From Aquilaria yunnanensis (lineage: Eukaryota > Streptophyta > Magnoliopsida > Malvales > Thymelaeaceae): a stretch of 64,000 nt of DNA. Positions 22,007-33,552 of this stretch are shown piece by piece; position 1 is the stretch's first letter, and every line of letters begins with the position of its first letter. A program made the translations under genes and the position numbers. The notes beneath the pieces were generated by a model that ran no database searches, was not told where the DNA came from, and was given only the letters and a program-made list of their open reading frames with translations. The stretch covers positions 71,728,393 through 71,792,392 of the forward strand of contig CM077594.1 of NCBI GenBank assembly GCA_039654915.1, read 5' to 3'.

Positions 22007-22021
22007 TTATTTGATTAATAC
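22007..22021 (-). repeat. D-type LTR fragment holding the Helitron end and LTR C1
   Basis: Fifteen bases that, joined across LTR C1 to 24700, read TTTGATTAATACTACACATA, similar to TTACTACACATAAC in the D-type LTR at 30577. So the Helitron's right-hand host DNA was a D-type LTR. Confidence 0.45.
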
Positions 22022-24694
22022 TGTTACCACCTCACAAAATGGGAGAATTACAAGTGTGTCATAATGGCTAAAAACCATTATATTGTGTAATTCTCACTAT
22101 AGTGATTGAAGTGTGAGGGGTAAAAAAGGCATGATCAACACCTCATTAAAAGTGTTCCAGTTTGGTAACTTGGCCCCCAAGAAAAGCCTAAAGGATTGCT
22201 TGTTTGTCAAGCAACCTATGGACTTATTCTTAGATCCTTTCTAGAGTAATCCTTAAGCCATAAGGATGAATAACACCCCCCTGGGGTAGGCCTGCTTTCT
22301 CTAGTGAATTATGAACGTACCGACCTACCTCAGCTAAGGAATGGGATTTTTCCATGTAAAGGCAAGTTGACAAATAGATTTATGTACCTCAGATCCAGTG
22401 GGATCAGGCGCTTTTGTAAGTTTTTGGAAATTTGGGTACTTAATTGCAAACTCTCAAGAAAGAGACTTGGAGAGTTATGGGAAGGATATAAATGGTATGA
22501 ACATGCTATTGGAGGACCAAATTGCTTATGGAAGACAAGTTTGAACAAAGGAAACACTAAAGGCAATAAGGACCTAAATGTCCTAGTGTAAACCTTAAGG
22601 TGCTCAAGCTTTTGACTTAAGTCTAAAGGTGGAATTGTGGGCTTATCCCACCATGGGGGAGGCAGCCAAGACTTGAAAATTAGTCAAAAATGTTGGGCAC
22701 ATGTGTAGCAATGAGTTTAAGATAGAGAAACCATAATTAGTGAGAAAGAAAATGACATAAAGCAAGGTTAAGCTTGTTAAGTGTGTTTTGTGCCCTTAAG
22801 CTCATTTAAGGCCATTTAAGTGGTCAAATCACTTATCCCTCTCTCATTTTCGTCCTCTCCCAGCCCAAGAACACAGCCATACTTCCTCCATATCCACAAC
22901 ACCTGCAAACTTGCAATTGATTGAAATTGAAGGCAAAAGGAAGCAATTGGAAGCAAACTAGAGCTATTTCTTGGATACTTCAAGGATCAAGCTTGATTTT
23001 CGGCCTAGCCAATTTGGTAAGGGTTCTCTTGCTCTCATTGGTTGTTTTCTATATTTTCAAGCAACCATGGAGCTAAGGCTAAGCTTGGAAGAGAGCCATG
23101 AGCTTGATGAACCAAGCTTAGTGAGGGGAGTGCACTTATTGAAGGTTTTGTGACCTAGTCTAAAGTGCACAGTGATGGCAGCGCATTTATGGGTTTCTAG
23201 TGCCCAAAAGTTAGAACTAATTACTGTTAAAATCTTCCTAAGACCAAGAATTAGCTTGAGGAGCGTTGCCACAGTGATTTGGTTATGTTTATTATGTGTT
23301 TTATGGACTAACCTATGGTATATGCTGCTGCCACATTTCATGTGTTTGTTGTTTGTGTTTGGCTGCTGCATTTGGTTGCTATATCTTGTATATATGCATT
23401 GTGGTTTTTTTGTTTTAGTTTCTTTGAATCCAGGTTTTAATGATGGTTACATTTCCTATTGAATCCAAGTGCTACCCTTACTAAGTTTCTCAATGAAACT
23501 TACTCCCCTCAATTCTGTCATTTCAGGTCCAGCTGAAAGATCACCTTCAAACTAACCTTTGTGGTTTGAGTTTCAATATGAAATTTTATGTACATGAACG
23601 TCCATATGTCTAGTTATGATATAGAAACTTTGGTGATTTTAGGAGCATATTTGATATTTTTAATGGTGGTACTTATTGTGTTGTGCAGCAGCTATCCAGC
23701 ATCCTATTTTTAGAGTCCATTGTGTCTCAGGACCTCCTGTAACCTAGGTTCGTATTTAGCTGAGTTAAGACCATATAGTAGTGCATGTATGCATGCACAT
23801 GTAGTGTATGTAAAATGAGACAAGTATGCCAGCATTTGGTAATGTTTTGGCTATGTAAGTGATGTGGTGCAAAGCTGCCTAAGTGTGAATGATGGGCTGC
23901 TTACTTGTAAATTTTGTTTTGGCCACATAAAGTTATTAAAAGAAAGGAAATGTAATTCCTATGTGTAATGGACATATATGGATAGCCTTGGAGGGCTTTC
24001 CCCTTGTGAATGAAGTGTTTGCATGGTTTGGAAAAATTGTATGGGCAAAATGGTCCAAAAGTTGCCAGAATTTTGACTCTAGACCTAAAGTTTAATATCT
24101 CCCGGTTTAGAATGAATAGTGGTATGAAATTTTGGCCACACCTAGAGGACATATAGAGGATTAACTGAGATTTTGAATTTCAGGATTTAGGGCGCTGTAG
24201 CCAAAGATATGATGTTTAAAAGTTGGCTGAGTTACTGTTCAATTTGTCAGAATTTTGTAACCAACTTAAAAAATCCATAACTTGGTCCATAGGTGGGCTA
24301 TTGATGTAAAAAAAAGTTCCTTGGTTTCTCCTAAGTATCTACTTGATAATGGAGCAAATAAAATAGTGGGTGATGTGGCTAGAATGATACATTTTGTTAG
24401 TGGAAGTTACAGGTGCAGTAGCTGGTCACTAGAACTTTACAAGATTGCCTAATGTGTGGAAGCCAAAACTAAGACTTGTGCTAGTGTTTTCCTTCTTAGC
24501 TGCCATAGTGTGCATAAATGTAAATATGTGTGTTATGGTTAGACCAATATGCATGTATTTACATAGTGCTCAAGATGGTCACTTGAGTATGTACACTAGG
24601 GGTGTTGTTCTGATGACCTATAGGACATACCAAACATAGGAGTTTAAATGCACAGTTTTGGTACCATAACTGGACTACCCCGGAGTGGGTAACA
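22022..24694 (+). repeat. Solo LTR of chromovirus family C (copy C1)
   Basis: 2673 bp, TGTTACCACC...GGGTAACA, flanked by a perfect 5-bp duplication AATAC (22017-22021 and 24695-24699). No internal region, so a solo LTR. Family C also occurs at 24967-26784, 29472-29629, 36715-39193, 44949-47361, 47362-48909 and 53681-54320. It belongs to a Tekay/Del-like chromovirus, since the PBS and gag at 29310-29471 follow its 3' end. ORFs inside it (for example 23172-23462) recur only because the LTR recurs. Confidence 0.93.
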
Positions 24695-24966
24695 AATACT
24701 ACACATAACAATCATGTGAAAGCATTCAACATAAGTTGACTAATGCTCCTCACCCAAGAGCAACCCTAGAGTCTAGGACTCCATCATAAACAAGGGAGGC
24801 AACTAGCAGTACTATATATACAAGGCTTGACTAAGATCTTCTCAATCTAACTCCCACTTCGGAGGTAAGTCTTAGTGGCGAGTCACAAAATTCCTGTCCA
24901 TGTACTACTAGACTCTGCTGCCAACAAAAACACTATAGTTAGCACTATTACTATTCCTTTAAATGT
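24695..24966 (-). repeat. D-type LTR fragment
   Basis: Aligns by eye with 30577-30850 (ACACATAACAAYYRTGTG, CACCCAAGAGCAACCCTAGA, GGCGAGTCACAAA). It stops where the truncated LTR C2 starts; the junction is placed at 24945-24967. No gene. Confidence 0.75.
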
Positions 24967-26784
24967 GCTGTAGGTGTGGTCAAAATTTCATACAAAGATT
25001 CATTCTACACAGGGAGATATTAAACATTAGGTACAGTGTCAAAATTCTGGCAACTTTTTGACCATTTTTCCCATACAATTTTTCCGAACCATGCAAACAC
25101 TTCATTCACAAGGGGAAATCCCTCCAAGGCTATCCCATATATGCCCATTACACATAGGAATTACATTCCTTTTCTTTTAACAAATTTATGTGGTCAAAAT
25201 AGAATTTACATGTAAGCAGCCCATCTTTCACACTTAGGCAGCTTTGCACCACACCACTTACATAGCCAAAACATTACTCAAATGTTCCCATACTTGTCTC
25301 ATTTTACATACACTACATGTGCATGCATACATGCACTAAAATATTGTCTTAACTTAGCTAAATATGCACCCTAGGTTACAGGAGGTCCTGAGACACAATG
25401 GACTCCAAAAATAAGATGCTGGATAGCTGCTGCACAACACAATAAATACCACCATTAAAAATAACAAATGTGCTTCTAAAATCACCAAACTTCCCAGATC
25501 ATAACTAGACATATGGATGTTCATGTACCAGAAATTTCAGATTAAAACTCAAACCAAAAAGGTTAGTCAGAAGGTGATCTTTCAGCTGGACCTGAAATGA
25601 CAGAATTGAGGGGAGTAAGTTTCAATGAGAAACTTAGTAAGGGTAGCACTTGGATTCAATAGGAAATGTAACCATCATTAAAACCTGAATCCAAAGACAC
25701 TAAACCACAAAAACCACAATGCATATATACAAGATATAGCAACCAAATGCAGCAGCCAAACACAAACAACAAACACATGAAATGTGGCAGCAGCATATAC
25801 CATAGGTTAGTCCATAAAACACATAATAAACATAACAAAATCACTGTGGAAACCCTCCTCAAGCTAATTTTTAGTCTTAGGAGGATTTTAACAGTAGTTA
25901 GTACTAACTTTTGGGCTCTAGAAACCCTCATTTCACTGACATCTTTGTGCACTTGACAATAGGTCACAAAACCTTCAATAAGTGCACTCCCATCAATAAG
26001 CTTGGTTCATCAAGCTCATGGCTCTCTTCCAAGCTTAGCCATAGCTCCATGGATGTTTGAGAATTGTAGAAAATAGTCCATGAGAGCAAGAGAACCCTTA
26101 CCAAAGTGGCTAGGCCTAAAATCATGCTTGATCCTTGAAGTATCCAAGAAATAGCTCTAGTTTGCTTCCAATTGCTTCCTTTTGCCTTCAATTTCAATAA
26201 ATTGCAAGTTTGAAGGTGTGGTGGCTATGGAGGAAGTATGGCTGTGTTCATGGGCTGGGGGAGGATGAAAATGAGAGAGGGATAAGTGATTTGGCCACTT
26301 AAATGGCCTTAAATGGGCTTAAGGGCAACAAAACACACTTAACAACCTTAACCTTGCTTTATGTCATTTTCCTTCTCACTAATTATGGTTTCTTTGTCTT
26401 AAAATCATTGGTACACATGTGCCCAACACATGTGCCTCCCCCATGGTGGGATAACCCCACAATTCCACCCATAGACTTAAGTCAAAAGCTTGAACACCTT
26501 AAGGTTTACACTAGGACATTTAGGTCCTTATTGCCTTTAGTGTTTTGCAATTGAGTACCCGAATTTCCAAAATCTTACAAAAAAGTCCATAGGTTGCTTG
26601 ACAAACAAGCAATCCTTTAGGCTTTTCTTGTGGGCCAAGTTACCAATTTGGAACACTTTTAAGGAGGTGTTGATCATGTCTTTTACCCCCCACACTTCAA
26701 TCACTATGGTGAGAATTAGACAATATAATGGTTTTTAGCCATTATGACACACTTGTAATTCTCCCATTTTGTCAGGTGGTAACA
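24967..26784 (-). repeat. LTR family C, copy C2, lacking its 3' end
   Basis: Reverse complement of about 22022-24150 of LTR C1, ending on the plus strand with GTCAGGTGGTAACA at 26784. The R-U5 third is missing at the left junction. It abuts the reverse transcriptase of the element at 26785, in the middle of the AAFIDL motif, so it inserted in, or was joined by deletion to, that gene. Confidence 0.85.
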
Positions 26785-29310
26785 ATCAAGTCTATGAAAG
26801 CAGCTGGGACATTAGTCAAACCGAATGGCATGACTGTGTACTCATAATGCACATATCTGGTTCTGAATGTAGTCTTAGGAATAGCTTCTTCCTTTACTCT
26901 ACATTGGAAGTATCCAGATCTCAAATCTATCTTAGAGAAGATCCTAGCTCCCTTGAGTCGATCAAACAGATCCTCAATCCTAAGGAGTGGATACTTGTTC
27001 TTGATTGTCACTGCATTAAGCTTTCTGTAGTCAATGCATAGTCTCAACGATCCATCCTTCTTCTTCACAAAGAGAACAGGAGCTCCCCATGGTGAAATAC
27101 TTGGCCTTATGAAACCTTTTTCAAGAAGTTGATCAAGTTGTTTCTTGAGCTCATTCATCTATGTGATTGGGATTTTGTAAGGAGGTGTGGATATTGGACT
27201 AGATCCTGGTTGCAACTTGACCTCAAACTCAATTTCCCTTAGCCGAAGAATAGCTAGCAGGTCTTTAGGAAAGACTTGTGGAAAGTCTCTCACTACAGGT
27301 ATTCTATCTACTTCTTTTTCATAGTGCAATTGATTCAGTGCATAACAATAATCATGCTCAGAAATCACAGGTATCTCATCTAGTACCTCTAGTTCTATGC
27401 CATGCATTTCATACACTAATTCTTTAGAATTCACTAATGCATGCACTCCACCATCAGGCAATGTGATTTCCCTTTTAGCACAATCAATTCTTATGTTATG
27501 CATAGCAAGCCAATTCATACCTTGCACTAAATCATACTTAGGAATGTCCAACACTAGCAAATTAGTCAGAACCTTAGTCTTTCCTACTATTAGCTCACAA
27601 TCCTTAGCTAGGTCATTAGTGAAAAGACATTGACTACCTGCTGTTTTCACTGAGGATATCCTAGGCATGATTTTAGTAGGCAATTTCATGGCTTCAACAA
27701 ATTTCCTAGACACTATAGACACAGATGCACTAGTATCAAACAGAACACTAACAGGCATACCATTAAGGTAAATGCTACCTCTTAGTGCTCCTCCCTGCTC
27801 CAATGCTCTGACCTCTCCACTTGGAAGACTCTACCAACTCTCTACACTGAAGGCCGAGGCACTAAAGGAACTGGCCTCTGCTATGCCTCCCTAGGTGCTC
27901 CCCGTCTAGGTCCTGCCCCAATAGGCCTTACTGGACCTTAGTCTTCTTGCCTCCTTTGAGCCAGTTGGCAGTCTTTGATCCAATGATCAATGGATGCACA
28001 TCTTAGACACACTTGGGTGTCAAAATAGCAAGGTTTCTTTCCATGAAATTTCTTGCATTTAGGGCACCTTAGGACAGGGAACTTCCCCTTATCCTTGCCC
28101 TCACCACCAAGATGAGAATTATTGGCAATTCCTTTGCCATGTGGTGGCTTCTTCTGCTTGCCTCCTGCCTGAGTACTTTCCCCTGGTCCACTGGGAAAGT
28201 ACTTAGTCTCATACTATTCTTGCTCTACTAATAGAGCTTTCTGCATTGCTTAATAGTATGTAACTCCTCCAAAAGGTCTAACAGCTTCTCTAATGTCTGA
28301 CCTTAGGCCTCTGACAAATCTTTTGGCCTTCAACTACTCTAGTCCATGATACTAAGGAGCATACCTCACTAACTGATTGAATTTGTGCTCATACTCTAGG
28401 ACACTGAGGTTGTTCTGCCTTAGAGCATCAAATTCAGCTTGCTTCATATCCTTGATGGCATCACTGATGTACTGTTCTTGGAAAAGCTGTGTGAAGTCTC
28501 GCCAGCTCATCTCAATATCTCTTCCTGGCCTTCTAGGGAAAGCATACTTGTCTCTAGTGTTTCTCCACCACATCTCTGCACTGCCTACCAAGTTGTAAGT
28601 AGCCAGTGACACCTTCTTGGTGGAGCTGAGTGGCATCCTTTCAAACATCTTTTCTACGAAGATTAACCACTCCTCAGCTCTCTCTGGCCCAACTCTTCCA
28701 TCAAACTGTGGAGGTCTTAGGCCTTGGAACCTCTCCAATAGTCCGACTTCATCTAGGCCTTCTAGATCTTCTGATTTGTTTCTCCTAGATCTGTGAGCGC
28801 CCTCTGCATGGTGATGCTCTCTATGATATCTCTGTCTTCTCCTGGATCTTCTCTCATGGCCTTCCTCAATCTTATTCCTAGTGGAGGAATGGTCATAGAC
28901 TGAGGGATTGGTCCTAGACACCTGACCAATCTCAGATCTTACTCTTTTGCCTCTTGGATTTCTCCTATCCTCATCTTCCACCTCAATGGTCTCATCATTT
29001 GTGTCTTTTAAGCTTCCAGAAGGAACATATTCAGATGTGTTCCTAGTATCCTCTTTTGGTTACTGCTGTGCATCTTGAACTGGTTCTGTTAGAGCTACTT
29101 GGACTCCCTACTGTTGTCCTTGAATCAGCCTCACTAAGTTTTCATTGACTAGAGCTAAGTTCCTCTGAAGCTCTAACCAAACCTGAGGTACTTCAGGGTT
29201 TGGTACCCCCTGTTGACCCTGATTCCCTCTATTCTGTTCATTTCTTTGTTGCCCAGAATCAGTAGGAGGCCTTCGGGGTGGTTCCCTTCTCCTTGTGGCA
29301 ACCATGTTTA
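26785..29310 (-). pseudogene. Chromovirus (Tekay/Del-like) gag, protease and partial reverse transcriptase
   Basis: Minus strand. Gag starts MVATRRREPPRRPP at about 29307; its capsid part is at 28981-28352 (QFDGRVGPERAEEWL, WRDFTQLFQEQYI) and its zinc knuckle CLRCASIDHWIKDC at about 27950-27990. Protease 27803-27159 has LFDTSASVSIVS, with Ser where DTG is usual. RT 27158-26785 ([42 protein letters not shown]) stops at the C2 junction before the YxDD site, so catalytic RT, RNase H and integrase are absent. Several in-frame stops. PBS and a piece of the 5' LTR lie upstream at 29455-29551. Confidence 0.9.
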
Positions 29311-29454
29311 CTTCCTGCATTGATGATCCATCATAGAGCACATATAAAGATCACAGGTATTTCAATGGTACTTGACACTAGTAGCTGACCAAAATGAGTT
29401 CATATATGTAGATACATGCAATGCAACTATATGCTATGTACATGTATAAACCAT

Positions 29455-29466
29455 GCTCCGATACCA
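29455..29466 (-). other. Primer binding site, initiator tRNA-Met type
   Basis: Reads TGGTATCGGAGC on the minus strand, one change from the common TGGTATCAGAGC. It sits five bases after the LTR C end and about 150 bp upstream of the gag start, which ties LTR family C to this chromovirus. Confidence 0.85.
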
Positions 29467-29471
29467 ACTTC

Positions 29472-29629
29472 TGTTACCCACTATGGGGTAGTCCAGTTAT
29501 GATGCCAAAATTGTGCATTTAGACTCCCAAGATTGGTAATGTTCTGATGGCCTACAGAACATTACCAATCCTGGGAGTCTAAATGCACAATTTTGGCACC
29601 ATAATTGGACTACCCCGGAGTGGGTAACA
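29472..29629. repeat. 158-bp inverted repeat made of two opposed LTR C 3' ends
   Basis: 29472-29551 is the 3' end of LTR C on minus (TGTTACCCACTATGGGGTAG...). 29552-29629 is the same end on plus (...GGACTACCCCGGAGTGGGTAACA as shown in two pieces in C1). The arms are nearly complementary, with only a few bases between. The rest of both LTRs is absent. Confidence 0.9.
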
Positions 29630-32600
29630 CTTATGCTATACAGGGGCTTTATGATAGGGCTACTACCGACTAAGCCATAAAGACCCACTAGGTGGACTAA
29701 GGTTTCACATCACAACCTCATCCTCAACGACATAGCTAGGTCACCGATGGTACTAAAACTTTCACCCAAGCTAATGATACTTAGTTGTGGTCTCTTGTTA
29801 ACTAGTTTTCTTGCTTATGGTGAAAGTAACCATAAAAACCCAAGAAAACTCCTAGGTCTTAGAGGAGTTTTTGAAGCCCCAAAATACCCTCAGAATACTT
29901 AGACCCGTAGGTACCCTAAGAACCCGCTTAGGCCTTCCCTTGAACCTTCTGGTGTCATTGGAAAATTTTAGCCATCATAATTGAGGTGATGCATCACCGC
30001 AGTTATCATTATTCTGTGAAATTTTCATGGTGCTGCTAGCGCATTGCCAATGCCTATGACTGCCCAGAAATTGCAATTTAGCTACTATAACCTTTCAAGA
30101 CTTACCAAACATGCTATACATACTTGGATGTTCTTCAAACTTCAGATACCTATCAAACATGTTGCAAGGATGACAACAAACTATCACAAACATTCCTGTG
30201 ATGCATGGTAACATCATTCTAAGCTCCACCAAGCTAGTAGTCCACCATGATCAAACTAGCCCACTAACTAATGCTATTGCCAAAACTACTTGAATTTGTC
30301 AAACAATCACACTCTAATTGACACGGCCATTCTCGGCCTCTGTTGAGGAGAGCTGTGAGAGCTGGTCTCACGGTGGATTACAATTGGCTAGCTGAATATC
30401 TATGTAGATTAAAACTCCATGATGCTAGTTGATTAACCTAGAATATGCAAGATGCATGCTCTTCATGCTTTGACTCGGAATAACAAAAACCATAAAGCAT
30501 TAACTTGGCCAAGGGATTTACATAGACAATAAGTTCAAATAGCCCAAGCATACAAAATCAACATTTATGTCAGTTTACTACACATAACAACTGTGTGGGT
30601 AGACTAATGCCCTCACCCAAGAGCAACCCTAGAGTCTAGGACTCCTCAAAACGTAGACAATGGAGGCAACTAAGAGTACTATATATACAAGCCTCAACTA
30701 AGATCTTCTTCAACTAACTCCTACCTTGGATGTAAGTCCCAGTGGCGAGTCACAAAAATCTTGGTCCAAGTGCTACTAGGCTCTGCAGCCAAAGGAAGAC
30801 TTTAGTTAGTACTGTTACTTGACCAACAAGTTACTCAAGTATACTAGAACCGTAAAGATTCTCAAATGAAATACCTCCAACAAAAGCTAACCACTGCAAT
30901 AACCATCAATGGTTACCTAGTCTAGCAATTTCAGAAACTACACAACATAACTAGGGAGTGAGAACATAACATTCTCAGTAACGGTCTTCATTGTACCTGC
31001 AAGAAAATTACTAAGGACTCTACATATGATAACATATGTATCCTGCTGTGAGCTCATGCAACTTGAGGGTACTGATATATGCACATATAACTAGGTACCT
31101 TGAGACCTCTACTCATCCTAGTCCTTGAACTACAAGGCATAGCCTTGTCCTCTAGCAAGCTGAGCTTGCCAGCCTAACTAGTGATAAATCACCGATTAAA
31201 CCTTTACAGGGGAATTATGGTTGGACTATTGTAAGTAGGTCATAAAGACCTTCTAGACTAGGTGCACTAAGGTTTCACCTTGCAACCTCGTGGCTAACGG
31301 CAAGGCTAGGTCACGAAGGGTTCTAAACCTTCGACCCTAGCTAGTGGTACTTAGTTGTGATCCTTAATAAACTAGTTTTCTTGCTTATGGTAGAAGTAAC
31401 CATAAAACTTTACAAAACTCAAGAAAACTCTTAGGTCTCGAAGGCCTTTTGAAGGTCTTGGAGTACCCCCAGAACGCTTAGACCCCAAGGTAGCCTAAGA
31501 ACCCCCTTAGGTCTCCCCTTGACCTTCCTAGCAAAACTTGGAAAATTCAGCCAACACACCTATGGCGACGCGTCGCCACAGTTGGTAACGTTCTACCAAC
31601 ATTCTCCTGTATTGTTGACATGTCACCACAATTGGTGACATTCTACTAATTCTTTCTTATATTGGCGATGCATCTTGGGCAATGGCATGAAACTGGTGAC
31701 GTGTCGCCAATTTGCGAATCTGCAGAATTTTCATAGAGTTTGCTACTATGAAGTTTGGACACTTATCAAAGATGTCAAACATGCTTGGTTAGTCTCCAAA
31801 CTTCACATACATGTAAAACATGTTGCATAGATCACAACCAACTATCACAAGCCAATCTATGATGCCTTATAACATCGTTCCAGTCATCACAAACCTCATA
31901 GTCCACCAAGATTCTACCTTGTTCTCTAACTAATGCTGTTGTTAGAATTACTCAAATTCTTCAAGCAACCTGATTCCAATAGCATTAATTGAACTCAAAA
32001 GCACAACTCCCTTACCTCAACTCCAAGTAACAAGCAAGAATCAAGCACTTCCAATTCACTAAGTTCAACAAAGCACCACCTAAGTTCCAAACAAAATATA
32101 GGCACCAAACATCACATTCTTGCTGCCTAACCAAAACCCAAGCTCCTAACCAACTAATAATCATGAATTCAATCAAGAACACATTGGTTACCTCGTACTA
32201 AAAATAAGGGATGGGAGAAAACATGCTTCCAAGCTCTAAAACCATGGTTTAATACTTGAAATGAGCCCCCAATGGCCTATATACTTATGATGGCTTCTCT
32301 TTTCACCAAGAAATCTTGATTCCAAGCTCAATTGGGTAGAGAAATGAGGGTGGAGAGGATAAACTCGAATTATGCCTACCTCGCTTCACTTTACCCTCTT
32401 ATAACCCTTGCTTAACACCAAAGCCACCAAAGTATTAGGCTTGTTACAATTAAGTCTGCATCTTTTGGTAACCTTAGCTATTCTTGATTAATCCTTGTTT
32501 ATTTCTTCAAGTTTGGGTTAAATTTAAAAGGTAACACATAAAAACTCATTTTAACCACTTGGGACCTAGCCCAGCTATTCAGGATCCAAAATTATTATTT

Positions 32601-33552
32601 TGCCCCTAAACCTTATTTAGTGCCTTAGCCTTCTTGGAACTTAGTGAACTTTGCCAAAGTTTCCTATTCTTGCCATAGAAACTCGAATTAAGGTTTCAAA
32701 CTTAATTTAGAACACTTTAGCTTCTTCAAGCATGCTTCCCACCAGGAGAGCCATAACACTAATAGCATTACCTAACCTTGAAAACTTAACTCCCTTACCT
32801 TACGTTCAACTCACAAGTAAGAATTATTCAACCCTTCCTTAAGAACGAAAGTTCCACAAAGTTCTTCCTAGTTCAAGGAAATGAAAGGCCCAAAACACAT
32901 AATTACTAACTTTTCACCAACCCCTAAGCTCCCAATCAACTAATAAACAAGAATTCACCAAAAAATCAAAAGTTACCACATATAAAAAATAAGGGATGGT
33001 GGGAAGCATGGTTCCAAGGTTCAAAAACATGAAATTCTTCCTGGAAAAAGCTCCGTAGGCTTATACTCCTTTGGTAACTTCAAGTTTCACCAAAAACTTA
33101 TGATTTTGAGCTCCAAATCAAGAAGAAATGGTAGAGTGAAGGATGAACTCGGGTTTAGCATGGAAAATGGTAGCCATCCTTCACATATACCAAGTTATAT
33201 AGTCTTTTAAACCCTAAGCCACCAAAGAATTTAAAAAGTTAAAAAATGCCCCTTTCTTTAGGTAACCTTAGTCAACCTTGGTCAAATCTTGTCTATTTAA
33301 TCTAAACCTAGGTTAAAAATAAAATTTAGGTTTTAAAAACTCATTTTTAACACTTAGGACCTAGCCTGACTCTTCAGGGTGTAAAATTACCATTTTTCTC
33401 CTAGACCTCATTTAGTGCCTTAACCTTCTAGAACTTAGTGAACTTTGCTAAACTCACCTATTCTTGCTATGTGAACTTGAAATAAGCTTCAAAAATTTTT
33501 TTTAAGTACTTTACCTTTCTCAAGTGAGCTTCTAGGTTGAACAACCATAATA
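29630..33552 (-). repeat. Older D-family LTR (chromovirus), split by a younger copy
   Basis: Minus-strand LTR in two pieces, 29630-30318 and 32764-33552, interrupted by a solo LTR of the same family. Sequence continuity (CTAATAGCATTA across the gap) and the CTAAT duplication show that the two pieces were one LTR. Its 5' terminus reads TATTATGG on minus at 33552, where the family has TGTTATGG. Its 3' part is cut off by the inverted repeat at 29629. No gene. Confidence 0.85.
30319..32758 (-). repeat. Solo LTR of family D inside an older D LTR
   Basis: 2440 bp, plus-strand ends TGACACGG and CCATAACA (minus reading TGTTATGG...CCGTGTCA), flanked by CTAAT at 30314-30318 and 32759-32763. No internal region. 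It contains two nearby AT-GC patches with GGCGACGCGTCGCC-like words (31565-31720), a local repeat seen in the other D copies too. Confidence 0.92.

Noticed and set aside
23172..23462. A hydrophobic, Cys-rich frame also seen at 25656-25967 (minus)
   Set aside because: Both lie at the same place in copies of LTR family C; the likeness comes from the LTR and no copy has a conserved start or supporting signal.
31565..31720. GGCGACGCGTCGCC-like palindromes as a possible regulatory array
   Set aside because: They are short, vary between D LTR copies and lack even spacing; most likely local drift of a repeat inside the LTR.
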